Shown here piece after piece: positions 23,265 through 33,627 of a DNA stretch of 64,000 bases. Location of the stretch: NCBI GenBank assembly GCA_014281115.1, contig JACONQ010000006.1:2170001-2234000 (forward strand), read 5' to 3'. Position 1 is the first letter of the stretch, and every line of letters starts with the position of its first letter. The notes beneath the pieces were generated by a model. It made no database searches, was not told the DNA's origin, and saw only the letters and a list, made by a program, of their open reading frames with translations. Position numbers and translations under genes: made by a program. Source of the stretch: Laburnicola sp. R22_1. Taxonomy: Eukaryota > Ascomycota > Dothideomycetes > Pleosporales > Didymosphaeriaceae.

Positions 23265-24284
23265 CTACAGCACTCCCGGCCAAAACCGGCCCTTGTTCGC
23301 CTCCCTCCATTCCCCATCATGCGCAACTACAATCTCGACCTCTACGAGCCCATCGCCTTCCTCTTTCACCCTGCCCTCTCCTAATAACCTCCTTACCCTC
23401 GCTACCGTCTCTGTAGCTTCCCCTGTGTCCATATGCACGCTCCTCAAACCACCCTTCCCATCATCATACATTGCAATATCTCTCTCCCCGCTCAATATAC
23501 GCTTATCATGACAGCAGTCTCCGCCCAGGTACACCCACTTCCCAGGCGCCGTGCGCGCGAGAATGTTGACGTGGCCATGGAGATGGCCCGGCGCATCGAT
23601 AACATACAGCGAGCCATCTTCAAAGAAGTCGATTGCTGAAGGAAAGCCAGCTAGTGGTTTCCATTTATGGTGTGTTACGCGTTTGTGGGATGGAAAATTT
23701 GTGTCTTCGTATACGGGCGGTAATTCCTTCGTTCGGTGCTTCGGCAGCTCGTCCGCGTTGAACAGTGAAGATGGGTATAGCGGGCCGCCGCCGTGTGCGA
23801 GGAGATGCAAAGTCCCGTTTCCGACTACGAACTCCGCATTCTCGAAATCACTGGGCGTGCCTACGTGATCCCAGTGGACATGGCTCAATACTACTATATC
23901 GACGTCGTTAGGCTGTAGTCCCCCATTGCGTAGGCTGTCGGCAACGTCGGGTGAAACAATGGTAGGCTGGCGTTGAGCAATGTGGTGTTGTTGCGCGGAG
24001 CGGTAGCCAGAGACGTCGCGCTTGAGGCCCAGGTCAAAGATGAGTTTGGTCGTTTTGGTGGAGTCCGGTGTTGAGGAAGGGTGCTGTATAAGGAAGGAGA
24101 GGGAGGGGACGGTGTTGCGTTTAGTAGGATCAGCTGGAGTGACGAAAAGACTCTCAGGCAAGGTCAGATGGCCACCTTCAAGCGCCGAAATTGTTACGTA
24201 GGTTTGTTTCTGCGAGGGTGCTGGGAGTGCGACGGTGTCTAGATCTAAGGAACTTGAATCCATGGCCGTGGACTTGGTCGCCAT
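23265..24284 (-). CDS. Metallo-beta-lactamase-fold hydrolase, lactonase-like (copy A)
   Basis: 339 aa, single exon; the ATG at 24284 gives MATKSTAMDSSS, and a second in-frame ATG six codons on is also possible. The zinc signature HVHWDH is at about residues 135-140, with the later ligands in the GGDCCHD region (about 253) and HDGEW near the C-terminus. The overall pattern (LEGGHLTLPESLFV at the start, FDLGLKRDVSGY, DAPGHLHGHVNILAR) matches the AttM/AiiA-like lactonase branch of the superfamily, which opens lactone rings. It is divergent from the zinc alcohol dehydrogenase with only 238 bp between starts, suggesting joint control. A second family member lies at 33968-35019 in the same cluster. 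The substrate cannot be told from sequence. Confidence 0.85.
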   Translation of the reverse strand: MATKSTAMDSSSLDLDTVALPAPSQKQTYVTISALEGGHLTLPESLFVTPADPTKRNTVPSLSFLIQHPSSTPDSTKTTKLIFDLGLKRDVSGYRSAQQHHIAQRQPTIVSPDVADSLRNGGLQPNDVDIVVLSHVHWDHVGTPSDFENAEFVVGNGTLHLLAHGGGPLYPSSLFNADELPKHRTKELPPVYEDTNFPSHKRVTHHKWKPLAGFPSAIDFFEDGSLYVIDAPGHLHGHVNILARTAPGKWVYLGGDCCHDKRILSGERDIAMYDDGKGGLRSVHMDTGEATETVARVRRLLGEGRVKEEGDGLVEVEIVVAHDGEWREANKGRFWPGVL

Positions 24285-24522
24285 GGAGGACGTGTTGCAA
24301 AGGTGAGTTGTGAGTCGATCACTTCGTGTCGTAGTACGAACTGAGGAACGACAGTTGGAGAAGGCCAGCCCCACCTGCAGCTGCTACCCCGCTGCGGGGT
24401 CCCGGAATTTATCTGTGAAGGACTGTCGGGCGACATATCCTAGGCATCCCACCAATTTTGTATTTGATAACTGACCAAAATACGACCCCGGGTGCTGAGC
24501 GTCGAGCACCGCAATAGCTACA

Positions 24523-25659
24523 ATGACGACGAGCCTCCCCGAAACGATGCGCGGCCAGTTCCTCGAAGCTTTCAAGCAGCCGTATACCTTAAGAACCGTG
24601 CCCCTTCCAAAGCCATCTCATCCGGACGACGTATTGATCAGAGTCGACGCCGCATCGTATTGCCACACCGATTATGTCTTAGCGGAAGGACAGATGCCAG
24701 GATTCCCAAATTCATTCCCACACATCGGTTGCCATGAGTTCGCTGGTACTGTAGTATCGCAATACGACCACAAGAGTCCAGAAGCAGAAAGATTTCACAT
24801 AGGCGACAGAGTTGGAGTGACTGGACGAGCTTTCCACGCCTGCAGAGACTGTTTCGAGTGCCAGGGTTCGGAAGACCCTGTGAGTCAAGATGAAAAGGGA
24901 TATTCAGTGTACTGCGCGCATGCAGAGAACAATGGAATAAGCCGAGATGGCGGTTTCGCGGAGTACGCAGTAGTGGATGCTCGCCAGCTCGCACCGATAC
25001 CCGGCACATTGTCCGCTGTAGAGACTGCGCCACTCATGTGCGCTGGCATCACGATATACGCTGCTCTCAAAAGATGTCAGTTGAAACCTGGGCGCCGCGT
25101 AGGAATCATGGGAGCTGGCGGCGGCCTTGGACACCTCGGCTTGCAGTACGCAGTGAAGATGGGATACACAGTCCTGGGTGTGGATGCAGCCGACGGCCCG
25201 CTCAAGCTAGCCAGAACTCTGAACATTGGGGCGAGAATCGTCGACGCGAGATCCGAGGGGGCAAGCGATATCGTACAGCAAATGGGTGCGGAAGACGGCA
25301 AAAAGGACCTGGGAGAGATGGGGCTCGATGCCGTAATCATCTTGCCCGAGAGCCAAGCAGCTTTCGACTATGGCATGACGTTGCTCAGGACTCATGGAAA
25401 GTGCGTCATCGTGTCCTTTCCAGAGAACGGATTCCATATATCGGCGCGGGATGTCGTTTTTCGGGACATCTCTATCACAGGTAGCCTCGTCGGAAGCAAC
25501 AGAACACTGCGTGAGATGCTGGAATTTTCCGCTGAGCACAACGTACGAGCCGTGGTCAAATCGTATCCGCTTTCCAACCTAAACGGACTCGTCGAAGATT
25601 ACCACAAAGGTGGTGGCGGTAAGCTAGTCGTTGACTTGGTTTTGAAGGACGAAAGCTGA
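24523..25659 (+). CDS. Zinc-dependent alcohol dehydrogenase-like oxidoreductase (MDR family)
   Basis: 378 aa, single exon. Catalytic zinc ligands are in ASYCHTDYVL and GCHEFAG. Four cysteines of a structural-zinc lobe can be seen in HACRDCFEC and SVYC, but the lobe carries an insertion of about 15 residues between the third and fourth cysteine compared with common ADHs. The NAD(P) fold motif is GAGGGLGHLGLQYAVKMG (about 195), and VDAADGPLKLA places the acidic residue that usually favours NAD. Expected role: oxidation of an alcohol or reduction of an aldehyde in the pathway shared by its neighbours. Divergent from lactonase copy A and convergent with the regulator, so it sits inside the cluster. 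Confidence 0.85.
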   Translation: MTTSLPETMRGQFLEAFKQPYTLRTVPLPKPSHPDDVLIRVDAASYCHTDYVLAEGQMPGFPNSFPHIGCHEFAGTVVSQYDHKSPEAERFHIGDRVGVTGRAFHACRDCFECQGSEDPVSQDEKGYSVYCAHAENNGISRDGGFAEYAVVDARQLAPIPGTLSAVETAPLMCAGITIYAALKRCQLKPGRRVGIMGAGGGLGHLGLQYAVKMGYTVLGVDAADGPLKLARTLNIGARIVDARSEGASDIVQQMGAEDGKKDLGEMGLDAVIILPESQAAFDYGMTLLRTHGKCVIVSFPENGFHISARDVVFRDISITGSLVGSNRTLREMLEFSAEHNVRAVVKSYPLSNLNGLVEDYHKGGGGKLVVDLVLKDES

Positions 25660-25823
25660 GTGGTCTGATGTGCTATAGTCTCTGTCGTTCCACGAAGAGC
25701 AAACTCGGCTGTATATAGTAATTGGTCCAAATATCAAAGGAATAACAATGCTGCGTTGCAATTGAACATGTGATGAGTATTAAGCTCGTTCACAAACTTC
25801 TGTCCTGGTTGTAAAGTCGAATA

Positions 25824-28474
25824 TCACCCCGATTCCAACATATCTGCATATAGATTCAGAGCGCTGCCAATGACATCGACAATTGCCCAAGTCTGTGCGC
25901 CTTTGAAGATGGTCGCCCATACCCTGAGTACTCCTGCGCTGAGATGTTTGGTATATATCGGTGAATCGGCAAGCACATCAGGTGGAAGACCAAACTCGGT
26001 CTCGTCCAACATGATCTTGACGATGGCTATAATTCTGCGCTCGTCCTCCGTGATTGGTGGTTCCGGATCAGGCACAGACAAGGCTTCGAGCCATTTACTC
26101 ATTAGATACGCGCATTCCAATGTGCATAGTGAGTGTTGAATAGACCAAATGAAAGACTGCGTCTTTGCTACGAGTCTATACCCTATCTTCACAGGAATGC
26201 TTAGCGCATGGGCTGAGTGGAGCACGGCTCGAGTGATTTTTGGAGACCGTTTGATGGCAGGCCCGGCTCGGAACGCATTTGCAATCAGAATAGGATCCCT
26301 TGTGTCCAAAGCGCGCCCAGCGGTGTCCACGTAAAGCCGTATGTAAGCCAAGCGAAGAAGTGCAGTAGAGTTGAACGCAACCGGACCATTGGGGCTCATT
26401 GGGTCCAGCGACGATTCAGGATTGTTTTTCCAGCCAGTCTGCCAGTTCCTCAAGGCATTCTCGAGAGATGCAACATCGTCATGGCTAAGCTCTCCCGGCC
26501 CATCAAAGCGACTGCGTGCAACTTGACGCATAAAAAATATGTGCTGTATCAGAGCGTGTATCAACGCGTAATTTCCAGCGCTCGAATTCCATTCGGTGAT
26601 ATCTCGGCCATTCTTGGAGAAGAGCTTCTGGAGAGCATCCTGAAATTGTATCTCTGGTGCACTTTTCCTTCTCGCCTCCCGCCAAGCGGGTTCAGTCGAC
26701 GCTTTGAACTCGGCAGCGCTGCATGGAAGCGTCAATCTGAGTTCTGAAGTGAGGATGAACGGCGGAATATTGTACACGATACAATGAAGATTCGAGAAAC
26801 CATAGACGATGAACTTGGTCCGCTTGATGGTTTCACGGCGTATCCAATCCTCCCAGGGCAGTTCTCGCCGCAGTGGTTCGTTTTCCAATCCATCGTCCCG
26901 GATCAAAGTCGCTAGTATACTCTGGATTGCAAGAGCTTCTCGGAGAATTTCCTTGTGTTTTGCCCATGTACATAGAGCCATAAGTAACAGCAAAGCTTGC
27001 GCTGTTTGCATGAGATCCTCGCCCATGGGAGCGACATCAGAGCCGGATGGGAGGCCAAGTGGTCCGACAGTCGAAGCTGCACGTGCTGGGCTTCGCGGTA
27101 CCGAAGCAGCCTCTGTTTCATGAGACGAGGAGCGATTCGACTCAGCGCGCCGGTGCAGTTCAACTAAGCGAGCATCTCTCTTCCGAATCCGATGAGTTGC
27201 TATTCCGCGACTCACGTTGAACAATTCGACGCCTTTCTCGCCCTCAAACGTGTACTGAGCACCGACCGCAGCAATTGCAAGAAGAAGCTCGATTGAGCAG
27301 GTATCGATTGACATTGTTGGAATGTGTAAAAAGGGCATATGCTCGTGGAAACCGTTGATGTAAGCGGCCACGTATCTACACAATGCTAACCGCGTCGGTA
27401 ATTTGAAGTCGTCGGAGATCACGGTGGAAAATTCATCTAGTTTCTCCGCGACTTTCTGCCTGTCGTCCATGGAAATATCAGAGAAAGAGCGGCGACCGTT
27501 GTTTTGATTCAGTTCGTCGGGCTGTAATGATGGCAACCTGGATCCGAACCGCGAAAACGTATAGTTCTCGTCACTTTGCACTTTACCAGGTGCTAATGTT
27601 GATGCCAATGGTGTGCCAGCATGGGGTAAGAGCTCGTTTCCATAGCCAAGGGATTCTGGTGAAAAGAAAGGCATAGGCTGTTCTGTGTTGATGATGCTCG
27701 CGAAGCGGTATGAGCTGAGGGGTTCATTGTTCAGAAAAGCTGCTAGGCTGTCTAACGACTCCCCGAGACTAGGACCATTCATTTGTACGGAAGCCGAATG
27801 GAGTACAGGCTGCTCAACCGTGCGTGAGATGGGTGCATCCTGTGGTGGCAGTGCATCTTCGACCTGATGATGAGACTCGCTATTCGTCATGCTTCCTTGC
27901 AGAGATTGATATTCAGCTGCCATGGAGAGCGCGGCAAGAGAGAATTCGTCGTTCTGGCCATAATGCGTTGGCGCCGCAGGCGGGGGCTGAGGATGAAGAC
28001 GTGGTTGCATGTCCATATTTACGGTCACCGCTGGGGTAGACATCATACTGGGAATCTCGGGCACTGGACGCCAAGCATCAAAGCTTGTGCGCATGCGTTT
28101 CTGTGGCCTTGGGTCTTGGGTCTCATAATGGTCGCCCGAGGACAGCTGGCTCTTACTGTGGTCCTTGTGGTGGGTCAGTCTCTCGTGGCGTACAAGGAGA
28201 TCACTTCGAGCATCAGCAAGAAATTTGTCTTGGTCGATCTCCTCCATTACCTGCGCGTGAACGAGTAATTGCACTCGGAGCAGCTGAAGGGTTTGATCCC
28301 ACTGTCTTGATGGGACATTAGGACAGAACAGTACGGCATTTGACGCGACTCACGAATGCGGTCATGGCGCTGGAGATGCTCAAGGCGGGCGAAGCTCCGT
28401 CCGCACTGCCCACAGTGAAAACGCTTCTCCTTCTTCCCGGTGGGCGACGCGTGTTCGCCCGAACTGGATTCCAT
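25824..28474 (-). CDS. C2H2 zinc-finger transcription factor with fungal-specific regulatory domain
   Basis: Exons 28474-28354, 28305-28251 and 28203-25824 give 851 aa. Two C2H2 fingers near the N-terminus are each interrupted by an intron: FHCGQCGRSFARLEHLQRH, then FSCSECNYSFTRSDLLVRH-ERLTH; they only read correctly after splicing at CATCAAG and CGAAG. A long Ser/Gln/Pro-rich linker follows, then the fungal_trans helical domain (from about 310, with LALCRYVAAYINGFHEHMPF and LELLLAIAAVGAQYTFEG-type sequence) and a conserved C-terminal half. This C2H2 plus fungal_trans architecture is common for regulators of catabolic and secondary-metabolic clusters. It lies between the alcohol dehydrogenase and the rest of the cluster, and a transposon end is only about 150 bp upstream of its start codon, so its present promoter is partly transposon DNA. 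Confidence 0.87.
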
Positions 28475-28621
28475 AAGGGCCGGGGGAGGGGAGAGCGCTT
28501 AGACCTTCATTGGTCCGGATAGCCCTGCAAGCATCTCAAGCTGACATTCGACCATCCTCTGGGGGTTGGGGGCTGGAGTGGGAGGTAGGGGGATGCGGAG
28601 AGCGAGAATGCGGAGACGTGC

Positions 28622-28824
28622 AAATCTATCGCGTGCAAAAATCGGTAGAAATCTTGGCGGCATCCGAGAATTTGCGCGCGCGCGGGGAGCCTCATACAAA
28701 TCGTAAATTTGACTGTGACGCGTCGATAACAGCCTATAAACTGTTGAACAACTGTTAGTAAGTCGTGAGGCTGTACAAATACGTGTATAGGGCTATACTG
28801 ACGCTTTTTTTGGTGGAGTAGTCC
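28622..28824 (+). repeat. Left terminal inverted repeat of the DNA transposon
   Basis: Begins AAATCTATCGCGTGC and ends GGTGGAGTAGTCC immediately before the transposase ATG, so the repeat itself must act as the transposase promoter and leader. Matches the right repeat at all but one position (a T in the homopolymer near 28810 is C in the partner). Confidence 0.92.
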
Positions 28825-29947
28825 ATGTTTCGAGCTCACGGAGTCGCTCCTCGCCCTCTTACTGCCGCGCAGGCGCGTCGCCCGCCAACTATACCCCGAG
28901 AGCTTACAACTAAAGGCCGTGGGCTGGATCCCCGTCGTCGCCTCGATATTTATCGCTTTCTGCTACTTGGCTGGCGCCACGACGATATCGCAGATTCAGT
29001 AGACGTGTCGTTGTCAGAGGTGTATAAAATTGAGCGAAACTTGAAGCTCTATGGGAGCACTCGCAAACCCAGCAGCCCCAACGTTGTACTCGGCCGCCCG
29101 CGTAAATTATCGTCTGACGATGAGCAGGCGCTGTACGATGAGCTGTTTCAGCGGTTGGATGTATCAGGACGAGATTGTATACTGGCTGTGGATGGAGAGA
29201 GGCGTTCAGGTACACCGATCCACTATTAGTCGACTGTTAAAGGATCGCGACTGGAGCGAGCGAGCCCTACGGCCCATATCAATACTGCGCAATGAGGAGC
29301 TCCGTGAGGCTTACCGGAGGAGTATGAGGCAATTTATCGCCGCCGACTTGGTGTTTCTTGACGAGTCTATTTTCAACGAGAAGACTGGCTGGCGCCACAG
29401 GGCGTATGCCCCAATCGGGTTTACCAATCGATATTTCCAGGACGTACGGCGTGGCAAAACTTGGGCTATTCTCCCAGCGTATACAGTTGACGGTTACCTG
29501 CCCTGTACAGGTATAAAGGAGGGCTATTTCAGCCATGAGGACTTTATCGATTGGATCCGCGATTCGCTGTTGCCCACGCTCCGGGCGGCGTATGGCCAGA
29601 AGCCTATGGTTATAATACTCGACAACGTCTCAATTCATACAAACTGGGAGGTGGTGAGAGTTATTGAGGAAGCTGGCCATATTGTTAGATTTCTGCCACC
29701 GTATTCGCCTGATTTTAACCTAATTGAGCTTACCTTTGGAGTCCTAAAGGCCTGGATCCGCCGCAACTACTGCCATGTACGGTGGCGCTTTAACAACTTT
29801 GGCGACTTTCTAAGGGGCGCTATCCGCGAAAGTCGCTGCGATCGGTTCGCGAAAAAGCACTTTAAGCACGCTACCGACGGCGTGTATAGGATAGAGAACC
29901 AGGAGCAGCTCTGGGAGGCACGTAGGGAGATGTGCAGGTGGCAGTAG
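28825..29947 (+). pseudogene. DD34E transposase with a single frameshift
   Basis: The reading frame from the ATG at 28825 encodes an N-terminal helix-turn-helix region (LDPRRRLDIYRFLLLGWRHD, DIADSVDVSLSEVYKIERNL) and LGRPRKLSSDDEQALYDELF. Around 29152-29156 the homologous sequence continues in a different frame (GWMYQDEIVYWLWMERGVQV) to the stop at 29947. The catalytic triad is in that second frame: VFLDES, IILDNVSIHTN and PPYSPDFNLIE, with 34 residues between the second Asp and the Glu, the DD34E spacing of Tc1-like transposases. The shift is consistent with loss of one base. It may be a real inactivating change, a sequencing error, or (least likely) recoding. Intact length would be about 370 aa. 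Confidence 0.82.
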
Positions 29948-30060
29948 AGCGTAGAGTAGAGCGTAGAGTTGTTAGGATAGACGTTAAACTTGCCAAGGTG
30001 AATACTAAGTAAAGTAGTGACGTAATTACGTAAAGTCCATGCTCTGCAATTATCGTCAAC

Positions 30061-31110
30061 TCAGCCAGTAACCCCACTACCCACAGCGCCCCTACTACCC
30101 ATACTTACGAACCCTGCGGCGGCAGTAGCTGTCTTACAGTGCTGCTTATACTTCTTCAGGTCATCTCGCAGGTGCCTAACGACTCCATCCTTCAGCTTAA
30201 AGCGCTCACTAACCGCGATTTTATAGAGCTCTCCTCCAACGCTTGACATCTCCTTAAGATCTTTGACAGTCCACTTTTCTGATATCGCCACATCTCGAGC
30301 CTGCTCGTAGTCCTCACGATCGTCCTCCGGCTGCTGGTTGATTAGCCAGCTGAAAAACTCCCTCACTGTTGCCCTTGTATCCTCCTGGCCACTCACAGGG
30401 CTTGAGCTGACGATTGGGAGGGCGCTGCCTGGCGTACGCGGACGCTGACTTGGCAGAGGTGAGTAGTACTGCTGCAGCTGTTGAAGCTGCGATGGAAGAG
30501 CTGGCGGTATAGAGTAAGCAGGATAACCCATTTGGGGCGCCATAGGTACTGCAGGCTGACCAAATCCGACAGTATTTTGCTGTAACTGGACGCTCTCACG
30601 CTGGAGCTTGAGCAGCTCGTGTTTCTCGTCGCACCAGCGAGCCTCGTCAATAGCTCTCTGGCGCTCCTTCTGGCGCTCACGTCGCTCGTAGTTACGCCAG
30701 AAGTCGCCCTCCTCCACCTGGCTAAAGTCGGCCAGCGTTACTAGTATTTTTCGCGACTTTACGCCCGCTCGAAAAGCCACCGTACGGCTCTCAAAGTCAA
30801 ACTCACGCCCACTAAGTTGAGCCTCTGGCTGCTCCAGCATATCGTTTATAACTTTCTCCGCCATATCGAGCCACCAAAAATAGCGGCCGTGCCTCTCTGG
30901 TGGGCGGTGAACAGCGCTCTTGCCGTTGACGATAAGCTTATAGTCTACCTCCAGGTCAAATTCCGCTCGCGAACCCGGCGACGACGATAAACCAAGTAGT
31001 GGAGGGCGGAGAGGCTCACGCGCGCGCGGCGTAGTGGGCGACGACAGCGGCAGCGTGCTCTCGACGGTGAGGTCAATACGGGGAGGCTCTACTGGTGGCG
31101 GCGATGACAA
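30061..31110 (-). CDS. Accessory protein of the DNA transposon, unknown function
   Basis: About 350 codons converge on the transposase, with 113 bp between the two stop codons. No ATG occurs at the left border given here (the codon at 31110 is TTG); the frame stays open without ATG up to about 31290, and the first ATG on this strand lies at 31393, seven bases inside the right inverted repeat. The gene therefore probably starts there and is spliced (candidate GTAGGG...GCAAG intron), but I could not fix the exon. Visible segments: Pro/Ser-rich start, ordered block FDLEVDYKLIVNGKSAVH, RYFWWLDMAEKVINDMLEQ, a charged coiled-coil with WRNYERRERQKERQRAIDEA, a Gln/Pro linker, and a C-terminal block WTVKDLKEMSSVGGELYKIA to LRDDLKKYKQH that could bind DNA or protein. 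No family recognised. Confidence 0.65.
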   Translation of the reverse strand: MSSPPPVEPPRIDLTVESTLPLSSPTTPRAREPLRPPLLGLSSSPGSRAEFDLEVDYKLIVNGKSAVHRPPERHGRYFWWLDMAEKVINDMLEQPEAQLSGREFDFESRTVAFRAGVKSRKILVTLADFSQVEEGDFWRNYERRERQKERQRAIDEARWCDEKHELLKLQRESVQLQQNTVGFGQPAVPMAPQMGYPAYSIPPALPSQLQQLQQYYSPLPSQRPRTPGSALPIVSSSPVSGQEDTRATVREFFSWLINQQPEDDREDYEQARDVAISEKWTVKDLKEMSSVGGELYKIAVSERFKLKDGVVRHLRDDLKKYKQHCKTATAAAGFVSMGSRGAVGSGVTG

Positions 31111-31399
31111 GGGTAGAGCCTGCTGTCTATTTGCAGTGTTCTGCGTACTAACTGAAGCAAGGGCAGCCCGATTGACTGCTGGGGCACTGTTAGCCCAGCG
31201 TCGCGCGCGAGTTATTGGGCCCTTACCGGTACCGCTCGCCAGGCGCCCTCTAGTACTCCCACTGGGAGCTTTCTTAGGGCCTTCTTGCTGCTCTTACGGG
31301 CTGTACGCGCCTTTGCAGCTGCTCCGTCGCCCTCAGTTTGCTCTCCAGGCCGTGAGGGGCCCTACGCACCCTCTGTGGGCGATCTCCAGCCATTTCGAC

Positions 31400-31602
31400 G
31401 GACTACTCCACCAGAAAAAGCGTCAGTATAGCCCTATACACGTATTTGTACAGCCTCACGACTTACTAACAGTTGTTCAACAGTTTATAGGCTGTTATCG
31501 ACGCGTCACAGTCAAATTTACGATTTGTATGAGGCTCCCCGCGCGCGCGCAAATTCTCGGATGCCGCCAAGATTTCTACCGATTTTTGCACGCGATAGAT
31601 TT
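31400..31602 (-). repeat. Right terminal inverted repeat of the DNA transposon
   Basis: Reverse complement of 28622-28824 with one mismatch. Its inner edge is seven bases from the first ATG of the accessory gene, mirroring the arrangement at the transposase side. Confidence 0.92.
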
Positions 31603-31881
31603 TGTGGGGACCCCACCAACCATCTGGAGCTTAGCGAGGCGAACGCCAATTCTGCGTCATCACCAGTGCGCAGCAGAAGACTTGACATGTGTGAATTGCA
31701 GCCACGCTATGGTGTAACATGTTATAAGGGGGTGTTGAGAGCAGATGCACTTGTGGTGCCTGTGTTGAGTACACACGACAACGGTCGCGCCTGCCGTGGT
31801 TTCATCTACCAACGCGTCGCTCCTTCCCATCACGCATCCACGCGTCGCCCTCAAGTCTCATCAGCCCGACCTGCATCCGAC

Positions 31882-32334
31882 CTACACCCGTTCACTCTTG
31901 TTCCCCATCTCTCGTGGCATCTCCCCCTTTTCGGCCATGTCGTTGAGTACCTTCTCTGCCGTCTTCATTGCGTCCACGCCCGCAGGAACGCCGCAGTAGG
32001 TCGTCGCGTGCATGATGGCTTCGCGTATCTCCAGTTCGGACAGGCCGTTGTTGCGCGCACCACGGATGTGCACTGCCAGTTCTGGCGCCCGATTCAATGC
32101 CATCAGCATGCCAATGTTGAGGAGACTTCTTTGCTGCTTGCTGAGGCCAGGCCGGGTCCACGCGTAACCCCAGCACCACTCAGTAACGAGTTCTTGTCCC
32201 GCCCGCGAGAAGTCGGTGGACCCATTGGCGAGGGCGCGATCCACGTACTCCTCCCCTACGACGCTGCGGCGCATCTTCAGTCCCTCTTCAAAGAGTTGCT
32301 TGTGGAGCTCGTCGTATTTGGGGTCGGACGACAT
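31882..32334 (-). CDS. Carboxymuconolactone decarboxylase-like protein (AhpD/CMD fold), single domain
   Basis: 150 aa, single exon, starting at the ATG at 32334 ([18 protein letters not shown]). The family core is complete: [40 protein letters not shown], the [20 protein letters not shown] segment and [15 protein letters not shown]. The closest described type is the gamma-carboxymuconolactone decarboxylase (PcaC) that acts in the protocatechuate branch of the beta-ketoadipate pathway in bacteria; in fungi such proteins occur in several catabolic clusters and the exact reaction is usually unknown. Same strand as dehydrogenase copy A, 275 bp downstream of it, and about 280 bp from the transposon end. 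Confidence 0.85.
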   Translation of the reverse strand: MSSDPKYDELHKQLFEEGLKMRRSVVGEEYVDRALANGSTDFSRAGQELVTEWCWGYAWTRPGLSKQQRSLLNIGMLMALNRAPELAVHIRGARNNGLSELEIREAIMHATTYCGVPAGVDAMKTAEKVLNDMAEKGEMPREMGNKSERV

Positions 32335-32609
32335 GGCGGACGGTTTGTACTGGTGCAAAATTTACCCCCTAAGGTAATTGTATCGTCGCGCGGCTTCTAA
32401 GCGGGATGATGTGGATGCGAGTATGAGGAAGAGAGAGATGGTTCAACGATGGGAATCTGGAAGAAACGCCTTAGAGGGAGGGCCTGCTAGTTGGGGTTGC
32501 CCCTCATTGCTACCCCTCTTCCCCAACAGACGCACTGTTGCGTCTCCAATTCACTGGACAATGATCGTCAGAAACTGGAGTGGGTAAAACCACCGCGGAA
32601 CAGATTAGA

Positions 32610-33627
32610 TTACGATCCATTCTTCTCCGGCAACCAATCTTCGTTGCCGCCTAAATATCGATACACAACACGAGAATCCAAATCGCGACACCTGGGATCT
32701 TTGCTTGCGCCATCATATGTCTCCAGCCCAACTTCGCCCAGCACGTTCTTTGATCCGACACGCTTGGCCATGTCAACTGCAAGACCAAAGTCTTTGCGCA
32801 TCAACTGCACTTTAAACCCATGTTTATACCCACCGGACGATGGCGCCTCCGGATAGACGTGCGGAACAGGACAGAAGCGGTCGCAGATGTCATTTTGTGC
32901 CGTTCCTGCAGCGTACACTTTGGCCAGTGTCCGAGGATCTAGGCCGGACCGCATGCCCATGTCGAACGCTTCCGAGCAGGCGATCGCAATCACCCCGGAG
33001 AGATAGTTGTTTGACAACTTAGCAGCAAGGCCCAGTGAAGGACCGCCGCATGGGACGATTTGCTTCCCCATCATGCTTGCTAGTTGTGTCAACTGCGTGA
33101 GGTTCGGATCTGACTCTGCGCAGCCCAAGAAAAACGCTATTGTGCCCTTGACAGCTCCAATAACGCCCCCGCTCACTGGCGAATCGTAAAAGGATGCCGT
33201 GGGAAAGTGTGTGTTGATGTGATCCTTTACATCCAGATTCGTCGCTGTGTCTATCGTCGAGCAGTCGATGAGCAGTTTGTTCGAGACATCGGTGCTGCAA
33301 ATGCCATTTGTGGGATCGAGGTAGACCGAGCGGACATGCGATCCTTCTGGAACCATGGTTATTATCGTTTCCTGAGTTGATTTAGCTTGATCCTACGCCT
33401 TCAGCTATACAACCTACAACTTGTTGCGCGACATCCCCCGCGCTGGAGCTTTTGATCACCCTGCCTGGAAACTGCGAACAGACTTCGCTCATCGCTTCTT
33501 CCACGACGTCGAAAACGTATATGCGCGACTCTGACGGAAGTTTGTTTGCCAGATGCACCAGCATCGGTTTGCCCATGGCCCCGAGACCGATGAAACCTAA
33601 CGTCTTGAGCTCGAATTGTTCGCTCAT
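32610..33627 (-). CDS. 3-hydroxyisobutyrate dehydrogenase-like NAD-binding oxidoreductase (copy A)
   Basis: Exons 33627-33418 and 33371-32610 give 323 aa. Beta-hydroxyacid dehydrogenase signature: N-terminal LGFIGLGAMGKPM nucleotide-binding loop, LLIDCSTIDTATNL, substrate loop FYDSPVSGGVIGA, and the catalytic-lysine helix LGLAAKLSNNYLSGVIAI. The family oxidises beta-hydroxy acids to semialdehydes or keto acids with NAD(P), or reduces the reverse. The intron GTAGGT...ACTCAG joins GDVAQQV to ETIITMVPEGSHV. It is divergent from lactonase copy B (340 bp between starts), repeating the divergent lactonase/dehydrogenase layout seen at 24.3-24.5 kb. A homologue is at 36397-37425. Confidence 0.87.

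Larger units (their letters stand above)
28622..31602 (+). mobile_element. Two-gene DD34E (Tc1/mariner-type) DNA transposon with 203-bp inverted repeats
   Basis: The ends (28622-28824 and 31400-31602) are inverted repeats of 203 bp that differ at one base by my reading, so this copy is young. No target duplication is visible outside the full repeat; if the true ends lie at the TA dinucleotides 28627-28628 and 31596-31597, the repeats are about 196 bp, the duplication is TA, and the target was a palindrome (AAATCTAGATTT). Two convergent genes start just inside the repeats: a DD34E transposase on + and an unknown protein on -. There is no sign of RIP. It separates the regulator from the other cluster genes. 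Confidence 0.88.

Noticed and set aside
29102..29151. Possible 50-nt intron (GTAAAT...TTTCAG) to explain the transposase frame change
   Set aside because: Removing it puts the downstream sequence into the third frame, not the one with the catalytic residues, and deletes conserved-looking sequence.
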